Shown here: positions 8,978 through 15,558 of the stretch, piece after piece
How positions within the stretch are numbered: position 1 is the stretch's first letter
Layout of the letters: every line of letters starts with the position of its first letter
IMG/VR virus record: IMGVR_UViG_3300044627_003543
Location: 1-23,566 of that record
DNA length: 23,566 bases
DNA from: a virus
Strand: one strand, 5' to 3'
Notes under the pieces: model-generated
The model's database searches: none
What the model was told of the DNA's origin: nothing
What the model saw: only the letters and a program-made list of their open reading frames with translations
Position numbers and translations under genes: made by a program

Positions 8978-8991
8978 ACACGGAAAACACC

Positions 8992-9165
8992 ATGAAACAC
9001 TACACAGACTACTTTGACGGCTACTTAGCAGACAGATTTTTTTGTGCTCAAGTTGCTAATAGCTACTACTGGTTTGAGACATACGACGATGTTCTCGCTT
9101 TTAAAAAGTCAGATGCTTTTGACCCACGCATGAACATCAGCACACCTGCAAATTCACACAAGTAA
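8992..9165 (+). CDS. Small phage protein, function unknown
   Basis: This is a 57-aa protein starting MKHYTDYFDGYL. It is rich in Tyr, Phe and Asp, especially in the first 40 residues (VANSYYWFETYDDVLAF), and contains one Cys. It has no membrane span and no family I can name. It is real on context: the same CACGGAAAACACC leader as the gene before it, a short 14-nt gap, and position between two well-supported genes on the same strand. Its third-position GC is lower than that of the DUF932 gene that follows. Confidence 0.72.
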   Translation: MKHYTDYFDGYLADRFFCAQVANSYYWFETYDDVLAFKKSDAFDPRMNISTPANSHK

Positions 9166-9184
9166 TCACACACGGAGTCACACC

Positions 9185-10000
9185 ATGAACATCAAAATGT
9201 CTGCCCCCACCGCCTTTCGCTCACAGAGCCCACTTGACAACGCAATGATCGCGCGCTACGCGCCCTCTGTCTTCGCTCAGGAAGCCCACGACAGCCGTGG
9301 TGAGCGCTACGCCTTCATCCCAACCAGTGACGTGCTCGACGGCCTGCGCGCTGAGGGCTTTGAGCCCTACGAGGTTCGCCAGACTCGCGTGCGCGACCTC
9401 AACAAGCGCGAACACACCAAGCACCTACTGCGCCTGCGCCACCCCACGGCGCTCAAGAACGACGAGGGCTGTGGTGAGATCATCCTGCTGAACTCGCACG
9501 ACGGCACGAGCTCGTTCCAGTTGATGTCGGGGTTCTTTCGCATGGTGTGCGCCAACGGCATCATCGCCGGCGACGTGGCCGCAGACTGCCGCGTGCGTCA
9601 CACCGGCCGCGTGGTTGACGACGTGGTGGATGCGTCCTACCGCGTGATTGACGAGCTCAACAGTGTGGGCTCGCGCATCAACGACTACAAGGCCGTCGCG
9701 ATGGACCGCCCCCACCAAGAGCTCTTCGCACGCGCCGCGTTGGCACTGCGCTACGACGACGGTGCCGCGCCCATCACCTCGGAGCGCCTGCTCACCCTGC
9801 GCCGCTGGGACGACAACAAGGACAACCTCTGGACGACGTTTAACCGCGTGCAGGAGAACATGATCAAGGGCGGCGTGCAGGGTCGCACAGCTAACGGTCG
9901 CAACATGTCAACGCGTGCCGTGGGTGGCGTAACCGAGAACGTCAAGTTGAACAAGGCACTCTGGACGCTGGCCGACGAGTACGCCAAGCTCGCGGCGTAA
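9185..10000 (+). CDS. DUF932 phage/plasmid-like protein
   Basis: This 271-aa protein has the DUF932 layout. An N-terminal part contains GERYAFIPTSDVLDGL. A middle part contains LRLRHPTALKN and the conserved EIILLNSHDGTSSFQLMSG then FFRMVCANGI block (about 98-125). A helical C-terminal half includes LWTTFNRVQENMIKGG. The family is widespread in phages and plasmids and its biochemical role is not established. An early, host-facing or replication-linked role is a guess from position. The start follows a CACGGAG leader; a second Met at residue 5 is a less likely alternative. It ends the first rightward operon, with a small hairpin downstream. Confidence 0.9.
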   Translation: MNIKMSAPTAFRSQSPLDNAMIARYAPSVFAQEAHDSRGERYAFIPTSDVLDGLRAEGFEPYEVRQTRVRDLNKREHTKHLLRLRHPTALKNDEGCGEIILLNSHDGTSSFQLMSGFFRMVCANGIIAGDVAADCRVRHTGRVVDDVVDASYRVIDELNSVGSRINDYKAVAMDRPHQELFARAALALRYDDGAAPITSERLLTLRRWDDNKDNLWTTFNRVQENMIKGGVQGRTANGRNMSTRAVGGVTENVKLNKALWTLADEYAKLAA

Positions 10001-10008
10001 AAACAACA

Positions 10009-10022
10009 GGGGCGCAGGCCCC
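10009..10022 (+). terminator. Small GC hairpin after the DUF932 gene
   Basis: GGGGC-GCAG-GCCCC is a perfect 5-bp stem with a 4-nt loop, 9 nt after the stop codon. It is followed only by ATTTG, not a T-run, so it is at best a weak terminator or an mRNA 3'-end stabiliser. Confidence 0.35.
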
Positions 10023-10038
10023 ATTTGCATCAAATAAC

Positions 10039-10051
10039 TTTACAATGTAAA
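10039..10051. promoter_or_regulatory. 13-bp operator-like perfect palindrome, site 2
   Basis: TTTACAATGTAAA is a perfect dyad (6-bp arms, one central base). It lies between the DUF932 hairpin and the 10096 gene. TACAAT within it (10041-10046) could be a -10 box, but I see no good -35 box for it. Confidence 0.55.
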
Positions 10052-10068
10052 CTGTAGTCTCAGTACCT

Positions 10069-10088
10069 CAACACGACAAACACGGAGC
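10069..10088 (+). repeat. 20-bp leader repeat, copy 2
   Basis: Identical to 8469-8488. It supplies the CACGGAG ribosome binding site for the gene at 10096. Confidence 0.85.
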
Positions 10089-10095
10089 CTTAAAA

Positions 10096-10398
10096 ATGAA
10101 CTTCACCCCCTCAGCAGTCGACCAACTCGGCCTCCTCCTCGCCCAAATCGCCGACCTCACCAAGCAGGCCGACGCCATCAAGAAAGTTGTCAAAGAACGC
10201 GGTGCCGACGGCAACCTCGAAGTTGACGCAGACGGCGTCGCGTTCGCAGAAGGCGCATTGTTTCGCGCGACCTACAGCGAATTCAACAGCACCATCTTCG
10301 ACAAAGAAAAGTTCGTCAAGCAGTTCGGCGAGCCCGAGTACCTGAAGTGGACTAAGCAGTCTGCCTCGTTCCAAGTCCGCGTCAAAGCCCGCAAGTAA
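10096..10398 (+). CDS. Small phage protein with N-terminal coiled coil
   Basis: This is a 100-aa protein. Residues 8-36 (LGLLLAQIADLTKQADAIKK onward) form a heptad-patterned helix. A short acidic turn follows (NLEVDADGVAFAEG), then a mixed region with Phe, Lys and Tyr (FDKEKFVKQFGEPEYLKWTK), ending in a basic tail. I do not recognise a family. The overall shape, a helix plus a small beta-rich part, is common for phage early accessory proteins. It has its own upstream operator-like palindrome and leader, so it may begin a separate transcription unit with the next gene. Confidence 0.8.
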   Translation: MNFTPSAVDQLGLLLAQIADLTKQADAIKKVVKERGADGNLEVDADGVAFAEGALFRATYSEFNSTIFDKEKFVKQFGEPEYLKWTKQSASFQVRVKARK

Positions 10399-10405
10399 AC
10401 TCACC

Positions 10406-10421
10406 AGCCCCCTCGGGGGCT
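10406..10421 (+). other. GC-rich hairpin between two small genes
   Basis: AGCCCC-CTCG-GGGGCT is a 6-bp perfect stem with a 4-nt loop, located 8 nt after one stop codon and 13 nt before the next start. It has no T-run, so it is more likely an mRNA-stability or translation element than a terminator. Confidence 0.4.
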
Positions 10422-10434
10422 CAAGGAACCCAAC

Positions 10435-10644
10435 ATGACCTACCAACAACTTCTTGCGTCCTACCCCGACGACCTCGCCAAGCACGCAGTGTGCACAGGC
10501 TGGAACGCGGCCAACACCGTCATGATGAACGCGATCATGGACCAGATCACCGTCGCCACCGAGACCGGGAACTACTCGACCGCCTCGACGCTTTTCAAAC
10601 TGCTTGACAACCTGCAGTCCACGCTCGCCATCAAGCGGGTCTAA
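10435..10644 (+). CDS. Small phage protein, function unknown
   Basis: This is a 69-aa, mostly helical protein (MTYQQLLASYPDDLAKHAV at the start, TLFKLLDNLQSTLAIKRV at the end) with one central Cys and several Met. No family is recognised. An AAGGA ribosome binding site lies 9 nt before the ATG. It is the last rightward gene before a convergent junction, and its final 14 bp overlap the end of the leftward helicase gene. Confidence 0.72.
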   Translation: MTYQQLLASYPDDLAKHAVCTGWNAANTVMMNAIMDQITVATETGNYSTASTLFKLLDNLQSTLAIKRV

Positions 10645-11929
10645 CCATCGCGCGCAAGAGCTCGACCTGCGTCGTGCTCTTTTCCCCCAGCCGCGCCAAC
10701 ACCACCTCATCTGTCGTACCCGCCACAACGAGGTGGTGGATAAAAACCGGCCTTGTCTGACCCTGACGGTGCAACCTCCCACAAGCCTGAATGTACTGCC
10801 CAAGGCTTGCCGGGAGTGTGAACCACACCGCGATACTCCCCCCATGCTGCAGGTTCAAGCCCGCCCCGCACGAGTCAGGGTGCGCCAAGGCGACCTTCTG
10901 CAAGCCGGCGTTCCACCTGTCAACGTCCAGCAGCTCCGCACCCGTGGCGGCCTGTATCCGGTCGATCTCGTGCCTGTAGCCGTAGAACACCAGCACCGGG
11001 TTGCCGTTGGCACCCTCAATCACGTCCTGCAGGCCTGCAAGCTTCACGTTGGAGAACACGTGCACGGCCTTGTCCTCGTCGTAGATCGCCCCGCCCGAGA
11101 GCTGGTGAAGCTTGCCCCAGAGCACCGCGGCGTTAGCCGCCGTGATCGGTTCACCGTTTGAGATGGGCAGGAGCGCATCGCGTCTGAGCTGCTCGTAGAC
11201 CCTGAGCTCACCGGGCAGCATCTCGACCACCGTGTTGCTGTCAACACGCTCAGGCATGTCCAAGTAATCCTCAGCCCGCATGGCCACCGTGATGTCCTTG
11301 ACCCTTGCGTGTATCTCCTTTTCTGCGTTAGGCCGGGGTGCGAGGTTCCAGCCCATGTAGTCGCCAACAAAGAACGCGTTGGTGTAGCCCGTGTAGGTCT
11401 TGCCCAACCTCTCGCCCCTGTCAGCCAAGTAGCACTGGCTCCAGAGCCCCAGCAAGCCCTCTGAGGCCGGTGTGGCACTCAGGAGTATCACCCGGTCAAA
11501 CTTAACGCGCCTAAGCGCCTTAAAACGCGCCGTGGACGGGCTCTTGAACCCCTGACTCTCGTCCACCACCAAAACATTGAACGGCCAGCGGTCCTTGAGC
11601 TCGTCCACCAGCCACTTCACGTTGTCTCGCCCGATCACCTTGACCGCGCACGGTGTCCTGAGCGCCCTTAGTCGCTGCGCTGGGTTGCCCTTGATCACCA
11701 GCATCGGCATCTTGGGTGCCCAAAGATCGCGCTCGGCCTCCCACACGTGCTCAGAAACACGCTTAGGAGCCACGATCAGCACTTGGATAGGCTCACCCCT
11801 TGCCTTCATCATCCGAAGCGCCTGCAGGGTCGCTGCGGTCTTGCCCAGCCCCACCTCCGACCAACACATCGCCCCGCGGTGCTCCACCATGTGCTCGGCC
11901 ATCCTCAACTGATAATCGTGCAGTTTCAT
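10631..11929 (-). CDS. SNF2/superfamily 2 DNA helicase
   Basis: This is a 432-aa ATP-dependent DNA translocase of the SNF2 branch of superfamily 2. In order: a Q-type N-terminus MKLHDYQ, motif I SEVGLGKT (24-31), motif Ia LIVAPKRV, motif II DESQ (123-126), motif III SAT (151-153), motif V GAGLNLQ (355-361) and motif VI QACGRLHRQGQ (381-391). The DESQ box and GR.HR.GQ are those of phage replication-module SNF2 helicases. The start at 11929 has AAAGGA 8 nt upstream. The gene begins inside the VRR-NUC gene in another frame (137-bp overlap), so translation is probably coupled. It probably works with the primase, nuclease and polymerase in replication or recombination. The tail overlaps a convergent gene by 14 bp. 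Confidence 0.94.
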   Translation of the reverse strand: MKLHDYQLRMAEHMVEHRGAMCWSEVGLGKTAATLQALRMMKARGEPIQVLIVAPKRVSEHVWEAERDLWAPKMPMLVIKGNPAQRLRALRTPCAVKVIGRDNVKWLVDELKDRWPFNVLVVDESQGFKSPSTARFKALRRVKFDRVILLSATPASEGLLGLWSQCYLADRGERLGKTYTGYTNAFFVGDYMGWNLAPRPNAEKEIHARVKDITVAMRAEDYLDMPERVDSNTVVEMLPGELRVYEQLRRDALLPISNGEPITAANAAVLWGKLHQLSGGAIYDEDKAVHVFSNVKLAGLQDVIEGANGNPVLVFYGYRHEIDRIQAATGAELLDVDRWNAGLQKVALAHPDSCGAGLNLQHGGSIAVWFTLPASLGQYIQACGRLHRQGQTRPVFIHHLVVAGTTDEVVLARLGEKSTTQVELLRAMVRPA

Positions 11930-12197
11930 CTAAGAATCCTTTAACCTCATCGTGCCCATACAGGACCCGGGCATCAAACCCCAAGTCACCCAAAACCTTC
12001 AGCCGGTACTTTTGCAACTCACTAAGTTTTCCTGTGCCTGTCTTCAACTCGATGAACGTCACCCGCCCGCCCGGCATCAAAACCAAGCGATCAGGCCACC
12101 CCGCCGAGGCCGGGCTGACGAACTTCACCGCCAGCCCACCAAGCCGCTTTATACCCCCCACTAAACGCTTTTCTACGTCCTTTTCCATGTCACCCAT
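11793..12197 (-). CDS. VRR-NUC family nuclease
   Basis: This is a small PD-(D/E)xK-fold nuclease of the VRR-NUC family (134 aa), stand-alone as is common in phages, and possibly a structure-specific or Holliday-junction enzyme. The core is visible: GWPDRLVL (D36), FIELKTGTGKLSELQ (E50, K52, Q62) and DARVLYGHDEV. The family domain ends near residue 88. The remaining 46 residues (Gly, Asp and Ala rich) read the start of the helicase gene in a different frame, so they look like an overlap tail rather than a domain. Start choice is between ATG 12197 and ATG 12188; neither has a strong ribosome binding site, and both lie within the heptamer repeat array. Confidence 0.88.
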   Translation of the reverse strand: MGDMEKDVEKRLVGGIKRLGGLAVKFVSPASAGWPDRLVLMPGGRVTFIELKTGTGKLSELQKYRLKVLGDLGFDARVLYGHDEVKGFLDETARLSVEDGRAHGGAPRGDVLVGGGAGQDRSDPAGASDDEGKG

Positions 12198-12455
12198 GAC
12201 ACTATGACCAGCTTTGCTAACTCTATATAGGAAGTATGTAGTGTGTTACCACCTACCATCACAGTTACCCTATATAAAATATATATAAATATAGTGACAT
12301 AGGTGACATGTTCCCTATGATGACACCTAATGTCACTACCCCCCTTTCATGTCACCATATAGTGACATGAAAGCCCTTTTTTGCCTACTTTTTACACCGC
12401 ATGTCACCATGTCACCCATACGGTGACATACGCCGACAGTTTTTAACCATGTCAC
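12187..12455. repeat. Heptamer (ATGTCAC) iteron cluster, probable replication origin
   Basis: Ten exact copies of ATGTCAC lie in 269 bp. Six read on the plus strand (12187, 12330, 12349, 12401, 12409, 12449) and four are inverted (12294, 12303, 12362, 12423). ATGACAC, with one mismatch, occurs at 12196 and 12320. Many copies extend to CATGTCACC. Copies at 12348-12355 and 12362-12369 form an 8-bp-arm inverted repeat with a 6-nt spacer. A pure A/T run of 23 bp (12271-12293) lies directly beside the copies at 12294 and 12303, as a DNA-unwinding element would. The cluster sits between primase-helicase and nuclease/helicase genes. It fills an intergenic gap of 254 bp that has no gene. Origin function is inferred; an operator array is the main alternative. 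Confidence 0.7.
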
Positions 12456-14941
12456 CATACCTCGCCCCCAACGTCCACAACCCCCATCGCCTTGCTCAGC
12501 GGAACCGCCAGATAACGGCCAGTGGACAGCCGTTTTTTGAGCCCACCGTTCAACTTCAGCACCGCCGCACCCGCCAAACTGGTGTCCCTTTTACTGGGGC
12601 TCCTCACGTCCAGCCACCTCAGAATCTCTGAGGCGCTCATCCACTTACACCGCGTTTCGCTGAAATCCGCCCACGCCAAACCGTCCGTTATGAGCTCCAC
12701 AATCGGGTCTGACTGCTCAAACTGGTTGTTATGCACGCTCACCTCGCCCATCTCCGACTGGCTAAGGTAGTGCACCTCGCCAGCCTTCCAGAGCGCCAGC
12801 ACCTCGGCCCAGAGCTGCTGCATGTCGATCGAGTGGTCGTGCACGACAGCACTCACCGGGATCACCCAGAAGCGACTGTTGCCCGTGGGGTCCCCCAAGA
12901 ACGTCTCGTCGTTCACCGAGGCCGCGAACACCGTGCGCCGGGCGTAGCGCGAAGACGCCGCGGCATAGGGCCTGCGTATCTCGTCCACCGTCTGGGTCAG
13001 GAACGCCTTGAGCGCCGCGATGTCGCTCTTCTTAAACGTCGCATCTAACTCACCCAGCTCAGCCAGCCAGCCCGAGAGCACGTTCATGAGCGAGTCCTTG
13101 TCGTGCACGTTCAGGCTCTTGCCGGTGTTGACTAGGTTCAAGTTCGCCGGCACAAGCGAAGTCAGCCACCGGGTCTTGCCGATGTACTGCGCGCCTTGGA
13201 GCACCAACACGCCCCTAGCCATCACCCCGTCGGGCGAGTAGGCCGCGGCAATCGCCGAGAGCGCCCACTTGCGCATGAGCAGCTCCTTGCGCCCGCGCTC
13301 GATGGCCTCGGTCACCTCCACCAGCGTGTCGTACCAGCTCTGCAGCCGGCTCACACCATCCCACGGCTTGCTCGACACCCACTCAACCACGGGGTTGTAG
13401 ACGTTCATGTCGGCAATGGTAGTGACGATGCTCTTCAGGTACTGCGTCCTGATCTCGGCCTTGTGGCACATCGACCGGATTACCGTGAGCGAGGCCTCGG
13501 CCGCGTTGTCCATCGTCCACCCTGCCCCGGGCACCATGATCTCATCGTGCTTGTTGATGCAGTTGTAGCGCACGACGATGCCCGCGTTCTGGCAGACCGC
13601 GGCCACGTTCTCGATCGTCTGCTGGGGCGCGCCCTCGGCGTTCATGTCAGGCAGCGCCACCTGCGCACGCCGTGGGCGCATCATGCGCCGGATGTCGGCA
13701 ACTGGCATGTTCGCCCCCAGCTCCGCAAAGCGACGCCTAAGCGCCTGCACGAGTGCGGCCTGCTCAACCTGTCCGACGTCCAAACCGATCTCTGCCGTGA
13801 GCGCCTCCAAATCTGTTAAAGCGGCCGCCGCGATGCGCTCCGACCAACTGGCGACGGCCGCTGTCTTTTCCGCGGCGATTTCTGGCAAACCCTCGCACAT
13901 CTTGAGCATGGCGAGCTGCGAGGGGTGTGACTGTATCTGCACCAGATCGAGCGGATCAGCACCCTCATCGAGATGCCCGAACTTGTGCACGCGCACCAGA
14001 TCAAAGACGTTAACCGCGCGCCCCAGACACGGGTCGGTCGCGTGCTTGTTGACCACGTGCATACGGTCGTCGCTGATAAAGGCACCACCCACTGAGCCGC
14101 CACCGGCCTTGTAGGTGAGCCGGCGCTCGTTGTCATCCATCTGGAAGCGGAACTTATCCGACAGCCAGCGCACGATCACCTCCTCCACGCTGAAGGCGCG
14201 ACAGAACGCGCCCACCACGCCGGGCTTCTCGCGAGGATCACTCATGGCGTAGCCACCTTCGTACTCAGGCACCTTCACGTCCGACACGTCGATTGCGACC
14301 GAGTCAAACCAGCCAGACGACATGCCTGAGCGAGCACCGACCGGGTCAGCCACACCGGCCTCAAACACAGGCGCGGCCGTGTAGTGCGCCTGCACGGGGT
14401 TAAAGACCGAGTGATCAAGGCCCGCGATGCCGATACCCCACGCACGCAGCTGGGCGCTCGTGCGAGGCTCGGTGAGCCAAAACCACACATGCGCCTTGAG
14501 TACGCCGGGTGTGCGTCCTGCGGATGACGAGAGCTGCCACCAGTAGCGCACACCAGCGAAAACCCCACCGGGCAGCGTGGCCTCGATCCACGCGTCGATC
14601 GCCTCCTCAGGTGCGCCACCGTGCTCGAAGTTATCAACGTCAAACATGACCGCGTGCAGCGGCTGGTCAGTAAAGTTAACCAGAGCGCGGCGCACGTAGC
14701 CCGGGTACTCTGACTTCTCAGCGAGCTCGTCACCCACGTAAGCCCCGCGTATCAGGCACACGTCGGGTTTACCCTCAATCCTCTTGAGCATCGCGCCGAG
14801 CTCGTCTAAACTTGCGACCTGCTCGCGGCGCATCTTAAAGTGCTTGGCGTCCTCGTAGCCATCGATCGTACCGTCTTGTTTCCATAACTTGGTCATCCTG
14901 CGACCGTTCATCGTTTTAAGCAACGTTATCGTGTCTGTCAT
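12452..14941 (-). CDS. Primase-helicase: AEP-like primase fused to VapE-type helicase
   Basis: This 829-aa replication initiator primes and unwinds DNA. The N-terminal primase-like part has the AEP motif I pattern hhhDhD (VMFDVDNFE, D101 and D103) and a later KAHVWFW with H151. A linker follows with GAFCRAFSVEEVI (about 245-257) and NVFDLVRVHK (about 311-320). The C-terminal half is a virulence-associated-E type P-loop ATPase. It contains SSKPWDGVSRLQSW (523-536), Walker A GAQYIGKT (583-590), a Walker B region GWLAELGELD (624-633) and the arginine-finger-like GNSRFWVIPV (687-696). Its ATG is 1 nt past the stop of the helix-turn-helix gene, so the two are translationally coupled. Downstream lies the iteron cluster, a natural binding target for this protein or a partner. 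Confidence 0.92.
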   Translation of the reverse strand: MTDTITLLKTMNGRRMTKLWKQDGTIDGYEDAKHFKMRREQVASLDELGAMLKRIEGKPDVCLIRGAYVGDELAEKSEYPGYVRRALVNFTDQPLHAVMFDVDNFEHGGAPEEAIDAWIEATLPGGVFAGVRYWWQLSSSAGRTPGVLKAHVWFWLTEPRTSAQLRAWGIGIAGLDHSVFNPVQAHYTAAPVFEAGVADPVGARSGMSSGWFDSVAIDVSDVKVPEYEGGYAMSDPREKPGVVGAFCRAFSVEEVIVRWLSDKFRFQMDDNERRLTYKAGGGSVGGAFISDDRMHVVNKHATDPCLGRAVNVFDLVRVHKFGHLDEGADPLDLVQIQSHPSQLAMLKMCEGLPEIAAEKTAAVASWSERIAAAALTDLEALTAEIGLDVGQVEQAALVQALRRRFAELGANMPVADIRRMMRPRRAQVALPDMNAEGAPQQTIENVAAVCQNAGIVVRYNCINKHDEIMVPGAGWTMDNAAEASLTVIRSMCHKAEIRTQYLKSIVTTIADMNVYNPVVEWVSSKPWDGVSRLQSWYDTLVEVTEAIERGRKELLMRKWALSAIAAAYSPDGVMARGVLVLQGAQYIGKTRWLTSLVPANLNLVNTGKSLNVHDKDSLMNVLSGWLAELGELDATFKKSDIAALKAFLTQTVDEIRRPYAAASSRYARRTVFAASVNDETFLGDPTGNSRFWVIPVSAVVHDHSIDMQQLWAEVLALWKAGEVHYLSQSEMGEVSVHNNQFEQSDPIVELITDGLAWADFSETRCKWMSASEILRWLDVRSPSKRDTSLAGAAVLKLNGGLKKRLSTGRYLAVPLSKAMGVVDVGGEVW

Positions 14942-14942
14942 A

Positions 14943-15125
14943 TCAAACCTTGTAGTTGAATTTCTTACCCGCGGCCAAACTCAGCGCTGCTGCGAAGCGC
15001 TCCGACGGTTTGCGCTTCCCGTGCGCGATCATCCCTAAGTAACTCATGCTACTGTGCACGCCAAGCGCAAGATCACGCTTTTGCTGCGCAGTCAGCGAGG
15101 CATAATACTTACTGAACTTGAACAT
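14943..15125 (-). CDS. Cro-like helix-turn-helix regulator
   Basis: This is a 60-aa protein whose helix-turn-helix runs over about residues 11-52: LTAQQKRDLALGVHSSMSY, then GMIAHGKRKPSERFAAALS. The GKRKPS turn followed by an alpha-helix resembles small Cro/YdaS-type phage repressors. The start at 15125 (MFKFSKYY) is chosen because a GGAGG site lies 7 nt upstream. An ATG at 15158 would add 11 hydrophobic residues and has no such site. It faces the 15208 gene across an 82-bp divergent region with a 13-bp palindrome, the classic layout for a self-regulating switch protein. Binding to the palindrome family is inferred. Confidence 0.8.
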   Translation of the reverse strand: MFKFSKYYASLTAQQKRDLALGVHSSMSYLGMIAHGKRKPSERFAAALSLAAGKKFNYKV

Positions 15126-15207
15126 ACAAAACCTCCGAAAGAGCAAAAATATTAACACAGTTAAAATTCGTGATACTATTTAAATTCACTAACACGGAGA
15201 AACACAA
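15126..15207. promoter_or_regulatory. Divergent promoter region of the replication module
   Basis: The rightward promoter candidate is TTAACA (15152-15157), a 16-nt spacer and TACTAT (15174-15179), placing the transcript start about 22 nt before the 15208 ATG and leaving room for the CACGGAG site. The leftward side carries GGAGG before 15125. Promoter boxes on the minus strand are not clear. Confidence 0.6.
15152..15164. promoter_or_regulatory. 13-bp operator-like palindrome, site 3
   Basis: TTAACACAGTTAA is a perfect dyad with 5-bp arms and a 3-base centre. It overlaps the -35 box of the rightward promoter and is 27 bp from the start of the helix-turn-helix gene. It matches 9 of 13 positions of site 2. 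Confidence 0.5.
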
Positions 15208-15558
15208 ATGTTTATGATCAATATCCAAGCCCAGACGATTGAGGAACTACGCCGCAAGGTGCTCGACTTAATGCAAAACATGGCACCCGTTCAGTCGGCG
15301 CAGACAGTGGTCAAGGCCACCGTTGCTGAGCCAGTCGAAGAGACAGATGAACCCAAGCCTGCTAAGTCACGCAAGAAGAAAGAGCCCGAGCACATCAGCA
15401 TCGAGGACCTGCAGGCGCTGTGCGTCACAACAGCAGCTGAGGTGGGTAGCGTGGCCGTGAAGGCGATGATCTCATCCTACAGCACCGGCGGCATCAAGGC
15501 CATGACCGACGAGCAGCGCGATGAGCTGGCCGCCAAGCTGAGTAACCGCCATGAGTGA
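15208..15558 (+). CDS. Phage protein of unknown function with charged linker
   Basis: This is a 116-aa protein. A helical N-terminus contains IEELRRKVLDLMQNM. A linker (about 40-60) is rich in Pro, Glu and Lys (PVEETDEPKPAKSRKKKEPE). A helical C-terminal domain contains ISIEDLQALC and later MTDEQRDELAAKLSN. No family is recognised. It is the first gene of the rightward replication operon, translated from a CACGGAG leader, and overlaps the nuclease gene by 8 bp. That makes a partner or accessory role in the nuclease/SSB step plausible. A second in-frame ATG at 15214 is a less likely start. Confidence 0.8.
   Translation: MFMINIQAQTIEELRRKVLDLMQNMAPVQSAQTVVKATVAEPVEETDEPKPAKSRKKKEPEHISIEDLQALCVTTAAEVGSVAVKAMISSYSTGGIKAMTDEQRDELAAKLSNRHE

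Noticed and set aside
10111-10845. A 244-codon minus-strand reading frame across two small plus-strand genes
   Set aside because: It is low-complexity Gly, Val and Arg, crosses the end of the helicase gene in another frame and has no family features.
12187-12455. CRISPR array
   Set aside because: The repeated unit is only 7-9 bp, occurs on both strands and at irregular spacing, with no spacer structure and no cas genes.
13196-13819. A 207-codon plus-strand reading frame inside the primase-helicase
   Set aside because: It is antisense shadow, rich in His, Arg and Leu, within a gene whose motifs are all clear on the minus strand.
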